A DNA stretch of 64,000 bases, taken from contig CP099418.1 of NCBI GenBank assembly GCA_024114885.1, forward strand, positions 4,898,001-4,962,000, in the 5' to 3' direction. The notes beneath the pieces were generated by a model. It worked only from the letters and a program-made list of their open reading frames with translations. It did no database searches and was not told the DNA's origin. Both the position numbers and the translations under genes were made by a program. The stretch comes from Septoria linicola. Lineage: Eukaryota > Ascomycota > Dothideomycetes > Mycosphaerellales > Mycosphaerellaceae. Below, piece by piece: positions 1 through 9,739 of the stretch (position 1 is the first letter of the stretch; each line of letters begins with the position of its first letter).

Positions 1-197
1 CTCAAAAGCGATGAGTGGCGAATTTTGGAAACATTGCCAACAGCCGTGAACCTACAGTCATGCCAGCGATGATATGAGTTCCACGGAAATATTTACATAT
101 CGCCTTGCGATATGCCCTTGACCGCATCAGCGTAAGTCTTTCCGTGTATGGCCCTATGCAATAATCCAGGATTGCGCATCAACTGTGGGGAGGCATT

Positions 198-3100
198 TTA
201 TGCCCTTTGCTGTCTCCGCTTAGGATTCGTTGTCTTCTTCTTCGGTGTCGTTTGCTTGGCACTCTCTCCGTTGATGTACTTGATCAGCTCATCGACGCTG
301 CGCTGATCAACACCTCCTTGGCTGGACGAAGGACTCGGTTGCAATGCTTCTGATGTGGCCTGACCAGCAGGTGGCACCTGTCTTGTGCCGCCCAGCTGCA
401 CGCGTGGAGCTCCACGGCCGTTTCTAGGCAGAAGCACCCTACGATTCTGCAGGATGTTGGCCTGCTTCGCCTGGCTGACTGCGTTGTGCGTCAACGTCTC
501 GAGCCAGTTCTCCGCTTCCTTGGTATTCTGATTTTCTGGTCCCAAGGCACTCTTGAATATGCTATAACTCTCACGCATCTTGGTGACAGCGGATTTCGAA
601 TCTTGGTCTAGGGCTAATGCCTGAGCCAGCTGGAACAGGAGTGTGGCGGTGTTGATGGACTGCTTGCCAGAAACCTCTTCGCAGATGTCCAACGATGCCT
701 CGAACCATAGTCGCGACTCGTGGAAGGACTTCAACGACTGCAGCATCACTGCAGCGTTGTTGATCGTGGTAATAGAGTCCGGGTGGCGGGTTCCATAGAC
801 GATCTTCCAGAGGTTCAGCGCATGGCGAACATAAGCGAGAGCACCTTTTGTGTTGCCAGTCGCGTGTTCGAACAAGCTCAGGTTGAGGTATGCCAAGATA
901 GTCTCTGCATCGTCGATGCCAAGGGTCCGCTCTGACACGATGACCGCCTTCTTAGCCAGTTCGACAGCAGCTTGCTTCTCGTCTAGACCGTAGTACAACG
1001 TACTAAGGGCGTAGTAGACTCGTGCTACCTCCGGATGAAGGATGCCATATATTTGCTCGTGCAGGCTTAAGCTCTCGAGAAGTAGCTCCTGGCCAAGCTC
1101 CTTTTGATCTTGTTGTAGGCTCATGCGACCCGCGTCAAGCGCCTCCTCAGCAAGCACACTCCTCGGAGATGCTTCCTTGACGAGAGGCACAATGTTCAAG
1201 ACGTTGTCCGGGTGGAAGGTCAATAGTGGTCCAGCGAGTGACGCCGCCTGCGAGCGTGATGGAGGGCTTTCGGCTTGCTGCTTCTTTTTCTTGTTCTTCT
1301 TGCTGCCACCTGATGTTCCATTCGTCTGTGGCTCGGCCAATGAATCCACAGATTGCTTCTCTGATAGCTTTGGATGCGCCGCAGCTGCATCCTGTGTGAA
1401 AGCGTACTCCTTTGCTTCCAGTTGCAAGCCTAGCTTCTTGCAGACTTCACGGACAAGCTGCAGTTCTCTGCCACTCTGTACGATGTTTCCCTCGATATCG
1501 TAGCGGTAACGCAACGAGATTTGACGCTTGATCTCTGTTGCGAGGGTCTCAGGTGTCTCCTTCTCGAAGTCAAATGAGGCCTCTGGGTAGAATGATTTGA
1601 GCTCCGTCTCAACCTCTGCTTGAGGCTTAGCGTTCACTTGAGTCCCGACCAAGCAGTTCAGCAAGTGTGCAACGCAGCTTTGCGCAAAGCAGGGTGGCAC
1701 GTCGCGCAAATACTTGTTGACAATGTGCTTGAACGCTCGGCTCACCATTGCCTGGTAGGTCAGCTGCTGCAAAGCCACGAGTCTCTTGTCAGATTTCTCA
1801 GAAGCTAAGCGAGCGACGTCACCAAGGTAGCGAACGTTGACACCGCGCCTGTGCATTTCGCGGACAAGGCTGTGTCCATCCATTGGAAAGCCAACATCAC
1901 CTTCTTGGAAGTCATGCACAAGACGTGGAAGCACCTCGCCAGTCAGGTATTCGCAGACTGTACGCACGAGTGCCTCATCCTGAGCCCACTCCTCCTTCTC
2001 CTCCTCCGTTTGCGGCTGTTGTCCGCTAAAGACGTCCGGATTCAGCGAGAAGCTGAATTTCGACATGTCGACGGTATCCTGCTGCTGCGGCTTGCTCTCC
2101 TCCTCTGACTTGCCCTCTTCAGACCCGCCGTTGGTCAACTCTTTCGACTTGTCCTCTTCAGATGCGCCTGCAGTAGCCTGCTCCTTGTCTGCTCTCTTTT
2201 TCTCCAGCTCCTTGCCAATGTACTCTCTCATCTGCTTAATTCGGTACGAGTCAACGAGCTCTGGGCGGAGGACGGTCATGCGGTGAGGGTATCGGTTCTC
2301 TTCGCTCTGATCGTCGCCGCGGTGTCGCTCGAGCCAAGAGATATCCAGAGGTGTGACGCGATACAGGTCAAGCACGTACTTTCTCCCGTCAGTGCCCAAC
2401 AGCCCCTTCGTCTCGACACTAGCCTCGAGGTCGTGCCTCTTGAGCTCCTTGTCCCAAACAGCATGATTCTTCACACGCATTGCCTTGCTGAGCTCGCTGA
2501 ATGGCTGAGCGAAACCCTCGTTGGTTGCAATGATGTCCTTGCCCTCGACACCACCGTAGTCGATCTGGTGCTCACCAGGCTCTCGTTGCTTGAAGATGCC
2601 AGGCACGATACTCTGTCCAACGACACGCTTGCCCAGATAATCCACAACGACAGTACCAGGAGTAAACAATCCGTTGATGTCCAGTTGGTTGACCGCCTTC
2701 ACGCCCTGAACATCTTTTCCTGTTGCGACTCTTGCAGCCTCGTCACCGCCGTCGCTGGCGAATGTTCCCACTCCGTCTGCTCCGAAAGAGTAGAAGACGT
2801 TGTTGTAGACGAAGATCTGCGCATCCTTCGCCTCTGTCGGGTTCAGAGGCTGGACTTCACCGCGCGCGACTAAGCAGGCGCCTCGGACTGCCGCCTCGTT
2901 GTACTCAGCGAACAGCTTGCTTGTGAGTCTTTCCCGGAATACTCGATCTTGCACAGTCTCCTTTGGCAACTCGCGGGTTGATTGGAATTCTTCATTCCAA
3001 TCTCGCAATGTCTCAGCATTCTCAGCTCCGCCCAACAAAAACGCTTCTTGTGTGCGTGTCAGATCGGCTTGATGCTGTTGCGTAGATGATGGCGCGACGA

Positions 3101-4174
3101 GCCATGGCGCGGCAGGAATGCTGTTACTGAGAGCGTAGGAAGCCAGTGGGTCACGCTTGCCATTGTATTCTTGCAACTGCTTGAAGTTGCTCTCAAAGGA
3201 AGGCGAGATTTGGCTCAGAAGGTTGATCAGCGAGTGTGCTGATGCGCTCTTCGGCGAATTTCGTGGTGCAGGATCGAACCTGTTGTTGGTCGACTTGTTC
3301 ACATAGAAACCAGAGACGTGAGCAGTGATGTAGTGTTGCTCGCCCTCATTCGTGACCACCTGAATGTACAGTAGGTGACCTCTGTTTCGAAGGTGGTAGG
3401 GAGGTGGGTTCCAGGCAGACAATGATACGCTCTTTACAGTCTTTGGCGCAGGCTCCCGGATCTTTGGGAGCAAGGTCGACACTGAGCCTGATGCGTTCAA
3501 GTCATATCCGGTGACTGGATTGTTCGAGTCCTTCTCCGCCTCGTCCGCTGGCAGCTCCACGCTATCGCACAGGCTGATGCCCGCTTCGATTCCCGTCACA
3601 AAATCTGTGCGATCTCCAGAAGCGCCAATCAGCTCTCGCACTCTCACGACGTGCATTCGTGCCTGTGCTTCCGTGTATGGGTCCTCCACAAGTTTGCAGA
3701 CTGGATCTGCCACGATTCCCTCGGCTTCATGGAGCTCCACAAAGTCGTTGATACGCTTCCCCTGGTGCTCAAGATGAAAGCAGGAGTACTGGAAGGTATC
3801 GGGAGTGTCCACGATGGATTGCCTAATGTCCTGCACCTGCTCCTGGCTCGATACCATTATTTTAGTCTCTCCCGGAGCATGCGGCAGCTTGATGGTCAGC
3901 TGGAACACATTCTCTGGCGGCGCTGCATTCTCAGCATCGCCATCAGCCTTTGATGCATCGTCGCTGGTGCCATTGGTCAAAGTGCCATTCGTTTCGGAGG
4001 TCGCGTGAGCTTCGGCGTCGTTGGCTGTGGTCGAGTCCTGCTTGGATTCTAATCATGGTCAATGATGATCTCTGACGATGTATAGAACTGAACAGCTTGA
4101 TGGAAGTTGTTGTACGGTTCGTGCAAGTCAATGGCAAGGTACATACCATTTATCGAAGCATCATTAACAGACAT
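198..4174 (-). CDS. CLU1: Clustered mitochondria protein CLU1 (eIF3-associated)
   Basis: CLU/TIF31 family protein, which binds mRNAs for mitochondrial proteins, associates with eIF3 and keeps mitochondria dispersed. Two exons: a 28-nt first exon (4147-4174) and 198-4048, separated by a 98-nt intron (GTATGT...TTAG). The first exon supplies the only in-frame ATG; the long reading frame alone opens at a TTG. The product is 1292 residues, normal for the family. Visible parts are a ubiquitin-like N-terminal region, the central CLU domain (roughly 360-605), an eIF3-p135-like region, a Lys-rich linker near 930 and a block of TPR repeats (about 970-1150; for example LLESLSLHEQIYG and LAKKAVIVSERTLG), then a basic tail. 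No defects seen. Family identity is secure; the first-exon model is my inference and joins in frame. Confidence 0.93.
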
Positions 4175-4761
4175 AGTTTCGGCTTAAGCCTGTCGCCAGG
4201 GCTGCTGTGTATCGATCCGCTGAAGCAGATGGAACTGAAACAAAAGGCCGGAGCAAGAAGGAATTACTTGTACAAGCGATGCACTCGCGCCGAAAGGGTA
4301 AAATGTACAGAGACGAAGATGGATAGAGAGATGGCAGCAGTCACGGTATCATCGAGAAGAAGCCTCGACGAAACTTTGATTTTGCGAGAAGCTCCAACCG
4401 AACACTTCCGAATGCATTCCCTAGTCTCCGACGGTATGCGCACCCATGTGACTTGAGTTTGATGAGCTACCGTACTTTGCGCAGCTCTCCACATCACATC
4501 GTCAGTGATATGCTGTCTCTGTTCACTATGTGACACTCATGGCGACGAATGGATGAGGTGATAAGGGCAGTATGAGTCCAGATTGCGTCTGGGGACGGCA
4601 GTGGATCAGACACAAAAGTACGCAGCTTAGTATCAATAATCTGGCAGCTGCCTCAATTACATAGTTCTAGTGAATATTCCTGTACAGGGTATCTCGACAC
4701 AAAAGGGTGACTTCTGTGCACATCGCCTCGACGCCATCGCTCAAGTCTAAACAAAACAACA
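4175..4761. other. Intergenic region between CLU1 and the DUF2985 gene
   Basis: Carries the CLU1 promoter/5' leader and the 3' flank of the next gene, both on the minus strand. Open frames here are short, overlap on both strands and have no recognisable domain, so no gene is called. Confidence 0.6.
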
Positions 4762-6174
4762 CTAACCGCACTTGCTGCCCTTCGCATCGAGCTTTTCACC
4801 ACTCGTACCCGGTCTTTGCATCTCGAGATCAGCATCTGCAGCCGCCTGGTCCACCATCGGATGCGGAATGTGGCCTTCTACGCGTTTGACGGCCTTGCCT
4901 TCCAGGAAGCTGACGAGTCCACCGATTCCCGCCACACCACATGCTAGCGCGACAAAAAGACCTGTAGACCATGAAGGTCGTTCGATCCTGTTCATGCCCC
5001 ACATGAAGCCACAGAGACAGCACTGGAAGAAAGTATTCCACACTTGCATCCAGATGAAGAAGTCGACCTTCCAAAGCTTCGTATCAGGAGCTCTCACACC
5101 TGTCAGAGGTGGATCAGGTGCCTTTGTTGCTGGCACTGGTATTCTTGGGTCAAACCCGGCAGTCGTGACCGCTGCTGCTGCATCGCTAATATTCTGCCTT
5201 TTAACAGACTGTAGGTACTCCTCAGTGGTCATCTGGTCCAGCGTGGTCTGCCCCGGCAGCCTGAACCAGCCCCGATAGTATCCACCTAGCTTCCTCAATC
5301 CATACATCTTCTTCTCCAGGCCATGCTTTCTCTGACTGGTGAGTCTGTACTTCATGAGGAACCACAAGTCTCGAAACCGCCAAGGTGCCAATCCAAAGCC
5401 GGTGACGCAAAACAGTGCATTCAGAATCTGGCTGTCCCACTCGATCCATTTTCTCCGTGGGCTGTCAATGTCGTTGCAATTGAAGTATTTCTGACCAGGA
5501 TTGTTCGGATCGGGCGACCAGCACATCGCAGGTGATGCATTGCAGAGTAGCAGAAACAACATGCCGCCCCATGCCACCACGTTCAGACCATACAACGTGA
5601 CAAGGAAGCCAAAAGGGGTGATGAACCATTTCCAGAAACCTTTCAATGCATTGGCCGTGGAGGTGGTCCATGATAGCTTTTGCGGCGGTATGTAGCCAGA
5701 AGAGCGCGCTCTGTTTCCATAGCTGAGCGGCGCGATGTGATCTTTCGTGGTGCTTGATATGGTCTCCTCCCGTTCGAGTAAAATCGCTTTCTCCTGCGCG
5801 CTCGTCCGCGTCGGCTCCTCGGCCAAAGGTGGGAACGGTTCCAAAGCTCCACGTGTGTGTTGCTGCTCGTGCTCTTGGAACGGTGTCGTAAGGTCCCTAG
5901 ACCCTCGAGATAACCTTGCTGCACGTCTACTGTTACTCTGGCTTCTGCTTCGCGTGACAGGATCTGGCTGCGACAACACTCCGCTTCGAATCTCGTCGAC
6001 CGTAGGCGCTTTACTCGTCGCTTCAGCAGTGGCTGCCAGGAACCCAGGCGGTAAGTTCGAGTCCAGCACTCTTTCTGTGGCCGACACCACGCTCTGCGCG
6101 ACGCTTGACACGGACGTGCCTCGTCTCCGTCCAGACGTCGCAGTCGTAGCATTGGGCGTGGTCGGTGTAGCCAT
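4762..6174 (-). CDS. DUF2985-family integral membrane protein
   Basis: A 470-residue protein whose C-terminal half matches the fungal DUF2985 membrane family (sometimes mislabelled alpha-L-rhamnosidase C); function unknown. The N-terminal ~200 residues are Ser/Thr/Arg-rich and look cytosolic and disordered. Four hydrophobic segments follow: FGFLVTLYGLNVVAWGGMLF, the stretch around ILNALFCVTGFGLAPWRF, the stretch around WMQVWNTFFQCCLCGFMWG, and LFVALACGVAGIGGLVSF. Family hallmarks seen are SPAMCW, SPRRKWIEWDSQILNALF and GFGLAPWRFRDLW. The frame extends upstream to a TTG at 6276, but the ATG at 6174, with a purine at -3, is chosen. Single exon. Family call good; role unknown. Confidence 0.85.
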   Translation of the reverse strand: MATPTTPNATTATSGRRRGTSVSSVAQSVVSATERVLDSNLPPGFLAATAEATSKAPTVDEIRSGVLSQPDPVTRSRSQSNSRRAARLSRGSRDLTTPFQEHEQQHTRGALEPFPPLAEEPTRTSAQEKAILLEREETISSTTKDHIAPLSYGNRARSSGYIPPQKLSWTTSTANALKGFWKWFITPFGFLVTLYGLNVVAWGGMLFLLLCNASPAMCWSPDPNNPGQKYFNCNDIDSPRRKWIEWDSQILNALFCVTGFGLAPWRFRDLWFLMKYRLTSQRKHGLEKKMYGLRKLGGYYRGWFRLPGQTTLDQMTTEEYLQSVKRQNISDAAAAVTTAGFDPRIPVPATKAPDPPLTGVRAPDTKLWKVDFFIWMQVWNTFFQCCLCGFMWGMNRIERPSWSTGLFVALACGVAGIGGLVSFLEGKAVKRVEGHIPHPMVDQAAADADLEMQRPGTSGEKLDAKGSKCG

Positions 6175-7174
6175 CGCTACTGTTCCAGTCGCTCGATGAC
6201 CAGTCCTGAGATATGAACAAGTCACGCTCGGCTTGTGGCAGTACAGCAGTCGCAAAACTGTAGAGATGCTGGCCAAGTATAATCGTCTCTCGGTCTCCTT
6301 GGTACCAATAGATGAGTGTGATCGGCAAGCAGATCAACAAAGCAAATGCAGTCAATGCTGGAGTGTGTGTAAAGGTCGGTCTCGCAATAGCGACCATCAT
6401 CTCTTATTAGCACTCCAGACTTCCTCACTGATCTCTGCTGCCTGCAACATCTTTGCACATACGCAATTGCATGCAGAAGAAAACATTGGCGTCGCGTTGT
6501 CGCAGCGAGTACGACGGAGAGGGCGCAGTTCAACACAGGCTAGGGTGCATTTCCTGGAGCATGATTGGAGGATCGGCGAACGATGCACAGTCAGGAGCCG
6601 AGAACGTGGAGGCGGCTAGACTATGATCCTGGCGTACGATCGTGCTCTGGAACGAAGTTTCGTGAGCGCAGACGAAGTGCTGAGTTCAATGGCAATACGC
6701 TGATTCTCCATCAGCTGGATATACAGCCGCGGTCGAGCGACGATGCGAGATGCTGAGACCGTGTGAAGGAGCGGCACACGTCAAGAATTCGTCGTGATGT
6801 CCACATCCTTATGACGTTCTCTCAGAAGCATATAACTCCTCGCCTGTCGCACTGCAACGAACTCAATTGATACTATTGCAGGACCTGGAGGAACAAATTA
6901 TCGAGACGACACCGCGCAAGTAAGCAGTGACGATTGAGTGAGCAAGGAGTCCGATAGCTGCAGGCGCGGACCGCATTTCCAACTCAAGATCATGACGACG
7001 AGCACATAAGAAACTGGAATCGACCTGATACTATGCGTACGTCTGGATCGGCTCACTGGCTTCAGCCAAGCATAAGTCATGGACTACGTACTCTATGGGT
7101 ATTCGTGGCTATGTACATTAATCTTTTGGTCGTAATCGTACCATCATGAATCGGAAAGGTCTGGGAAGCACTGC
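6175..7174. other. Intergenic region, about 1 kb
   Basis: Lies upstream of the DUF2985 gene and downstream of the zincophore gene. It contains an open frame on the minus strand from an ATG at 6400 with one hydrophobic segment, overlapping the start of the DUF2985 gene; it may be an upstream ORF. Nothing else is recognisable. Confidence 0.5.
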
Positions 7175-8221
7175 TTAAGTGCAGTGGAGCGAGCCGTCAG
7201 CGTGGGTGTGGCAGTTCTACGAGGATGTCAGTGGCAGTTCTAGAATTGAGTGACTGAGAGATCACTCACGTCTGGCACATCAGTGTCGGCGGCCGCGGCG
7301 GCAGATGTTGTGGCACTGGCAGCAGCGCTGCTAGTCGCCGAAGCTGCGGCAGATGCCACGGACGTGGCAGAAGATACAGTAGAGCTGGTGGCGGCTGGTG
7401 CAGCAGACGAAGTGCTTGAGGTGTTTGGTGGGCCAGATGGACCTGGGCAGCCCTCGCCTGGAGCAATGATGTCGTAGGCGTAGGCTTCGAGAGCGAAGTA
7501 CTGAAGACCATCAGAGTCGCGGGTGGTGTTTGGGCTGTTGTTGGCAGCAGCCTCAAGGATGCCCTCGTAACCCTCAGCGTAGTGGTCAATGTAACCCTGT
7601 CCGATCTCTGGCAAATGGTACATGCGGTGGAGCAGGTCAGAAGCCCAGAAGAGCAGACGAGAAGACTCGCGGACGTTGTAGCCCCAGGCGCATACGGTAG
7701 ACAATGGGCGGCGCTCGAAGAACGAGGCTGGGCAGATGACAGTCTCGTGCGAAGCGTTTGCGCCACGCCAGTGACCACCCCAGGCTGGTGAGAACGTTAG
7801 CTGGAGATCAAGTCGTGCAATCTGGAGCATGCTTACTTGGCATCAAACCGCAGTTTCCATCTGGGTCATCGCAGCGGAAGATCGATTGGGCCTTGTTGCC
7901 GTTGACCACGACGTCAAGAGCACCAATAGCCTCTGCAGTTGGGGCGTTGCCAAAGTACTTGCGGTAGATCGTGGACTCGTTACCCCAGCGGTTGATGTGG
8001 TCCTTGGCGTGCTGTGCAAGCTCAATGGCCTCATTGAGACCAGTTCGGAGCTGGTGCTCTTGCGAGGCGTTGCAGCTGTTGTGGATGCGGAACTCGTTCA
8101 CTGCACCGGCGTTCCATGGCTGCTGGATGCTTGAGAATGGTGCAGCTTGACGCTTCTGCTCTGGGGTTGGAGCAGCGGATACTGCAAGAGCACCGACCAG
8201 GACGGTAGCAAGGGTAAGCAT
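7175..8221 (-). CDS. Secreted HRXXH zinc-scavenging protein (Asp f 2 / Pra1 zincophore family)
   Basis: Secreted protein of the Asp f 2/Pra1/Zps1 family (HRXXH putative peptidase domain), known in Aspergillus and Candida to capture extracellular zinc for a partner ZIP transporter. Three exons: 7837-8221, 7270-7784 and 7175-7216, with introns of 52 and 53 nt; 313 residues. The last exon is only 42 nt and ends in CHTHADGSLHCT-stop, the Cys/His tail expected for the family. Without it the frame reads into intron 2 and stops after DLSVTQF. A signal peptide (MLTLATVLVGALAVSA) is followed by a Lys-Arg processing site near 25. The HRMYH motif is at about 181-185, and a long Ala/Ser/Thr linker precedes the tail. 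It diverges from the ZIP gene at 9740. Confidence 0.9.
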
Positions 8222-8308
8222 GATGACTGAGGTGTGTTGGTCGAGAAGTGGTTGTCAAGAGATCTCTTGGCCTGCTGAGAGAGAGACAACGGTCAAGGGC
8301 CTGCGTGG

Positions 8309-8318
8309 TCTTATATCA
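8309..8318 (-). promoter_or_regulatory. TATA-like box of the zincophore gene
   Basis: On the minus strand the sequence reads TGATATAAGA about 90 bp upstream of the zincophore ATG. Spacing and sequence fit a TATA element; no transcript data. Confidence 0.4.
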
Positions 8319-8963
8319 CTGCAGCACAAATGGCTCGTGTGCCACGTGGAGACAAACGCCATCACTTACCTCGTCCAAGGCAGCGTTATTGCCGAATGCA
8401 GCAACAATGCGGCGTGCCTTCTTGGCATCGTCCATCACGGTATATCCGCACTGACCATCTTACAACTAGCTTGTCGTTGGGATGTGTAAGAGTTTTCCCG
8501 AGCGCGCATCTCAGTGAGGGGTGAGGCATATGGGCTTAGCTTACGGCCTCCACTGACGTTTGTGCCAATGTAGGGTTGCAGGATTCCGCTCGGCATTGCC
8601 ACCGTGGTGTCCGGATCCACGCCTAGATCTCGTCTGCAGGCCAATATTCTGGTCGAGTCTCTGACGATCATGGAGGTCGCAGCCTGACTAGCTCGGCTAC
8701 GGACGAAAACAGCACGAATCCACTGAACGGAACTCGCTTGTCGTGGTCCTCCGAGAGGATAGACTGTGCCGCCAACGATCAACGACATCCCACACAGAAT
8801 CTTGCAGCGGACTGAGTTTGTGTAGGTCCGGCCAACAGCACGTGGAGTGGCTGGAGGACCTCGGACCTGCCGTGAACCACGAGGTATCAAGCTTGCTAAG
8901 GCACTCGGTTTCCTGCCAAGGACGGTCTTACTTCTCAGTTGTGATCTAGTCCCAAATCTTTGA

Positions 8964-8974
8964 GATCAAGGTAC
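8964..8974 (+). promoter_or_regulatory. Extended zinc-response-like box 1
   Basis: Reads AGATCAAGGTA. The core GATCAAGGTAC (from 8965) recurs in inverted orientation at 9375-9385, so the flanks as well as the CAAGGT core are conserved between the two copies. Confidence 0.5.
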
Positions 8975-9204
8975 CATGGCAAGCATTTGAATGTCCGATC
9001 AAAAGTTGTTGTGTTGCTTCTGTTAATTGGTAGTCCCCAACAACAGCTTGCTCTCCCACTCTCCGAGTTGCGGCTTGCAACTGTCAGGGCTCATCCTGCA
9101 CTTGGACTTTAGCCAAGAGGCGGCAATTGCAGACTGATGTAACCTTCTGCGAGGGAACACTTCCTGCAAATGTTCAGCCAGAGTTGCATATACCAAGAGA
9201 TATA

Positions 9205-9217
9205 GCCAAGAGCCAAG
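9205..9217 (+). promoter_or_regulatory. Tandem PacC-like sites
   Basis: GCCAAGAGCCAAG: two GCCAAG hexamers spaced by one base, with a third copy 88 bp upstream at 9112. PacC binds GCCARG in Aspergillus; occupancy here is an inference. Confidence 0.5.
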
Positions 9218-9374
9218 AATAACCATAATGGACAGCGCTCCGCCCCCATCCCCTTCCACGCCATACAGGTGCTCGTAAGATCGCATGACATCATCCGAAC
9301 AAAGAGAGCATTCCTGTACTTCCCACAGAACACGAAAGTTCACCCTCTTGGCAAGCCTCACATCTTTCCGAATG

Positions 9375-9385
9375 CGTACCTTGAT
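9375..9385 (-). promoter_or_regulatory. Extended zinc-response-like box 2
   Basis: The plus strand reads GTACCTTGATC, the reverse complement of the 11-mer at 8965-8975. It is about 360 bp upstream of the ZIP start codon. Confidence 0.5.
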
Positions 9386-9739
9386 CCGGCTATGCTCGCA
9401 TCCACTATGTGCAGCCAAGCAATCCTCCCACTTTTCTGCTCTTGGTGTCCATTACGGTCATGCTTGGTATGAACATCGCCGTCGGCCATGCGGACGTTGT
9501 GAGACCCTTCACGCGGACGGCAGAACTCAACGGAAGTCTGGTCCCTGCGTTCGCGTGGCAAGTCAAGGTTGGCACTTAGTGCACCTGTATGGCCTACAGC
9601 AAAACCTTGAAGAGCAGAGACTGCCAGCAAGTCCAGGTCCCGAAGCATATTTGACAGTTCTTGTTCGGCCATACTGGGATTGAGACACCGCGCACAAATT
9701 CTCAAGTCGAGTGGTGGTGGTTGAAGAGGACGATCGAAG

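Larger units (their letters stand above)
8222..9739. promoter_or_regulatory. Shared divergent promoter of the zincophore and ZIP genes
   Basis: A 1518-bp gap between divergent start codons with no convincing gene. It holds four CAAGGT hexamers (8967-8972 +, 9378-9383 -, 9564-9569 +, 9604-9609 -), matching the core of the Aspergillus ZafA zinc-response motif. It also holds seven GCCAAG hexamers (8266-8271 -, 8421-8426 -, 8915-8920 +, 9112-9117 +, 9205-9210 +, 9212-9217 +, 9347-9352 -), matching the PacC consensus GCCARG. With equal base frequencies about 0.7 of each would be expected. The arrangement predicts induction by zinc starvation and alkaline pH. Confidence 0.7.

Noticed and set aside
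6023..6400. 125-codon minus-strand frame with a hydrophobic segment upstream of and overlapping the DUF2985 gene
   Set aside because: No splice pair joins it to the main frame and it overlaps the start of a clear gene; at most an upstream ORF.
8435..8890. 151-codon minus-strand frame inside the zincophore-ZIP intergenic region
   Set aside because: No recognisable domain, Arg/Ser-rich composition typical of chance frames, and it lies over the predicted regulatory region.
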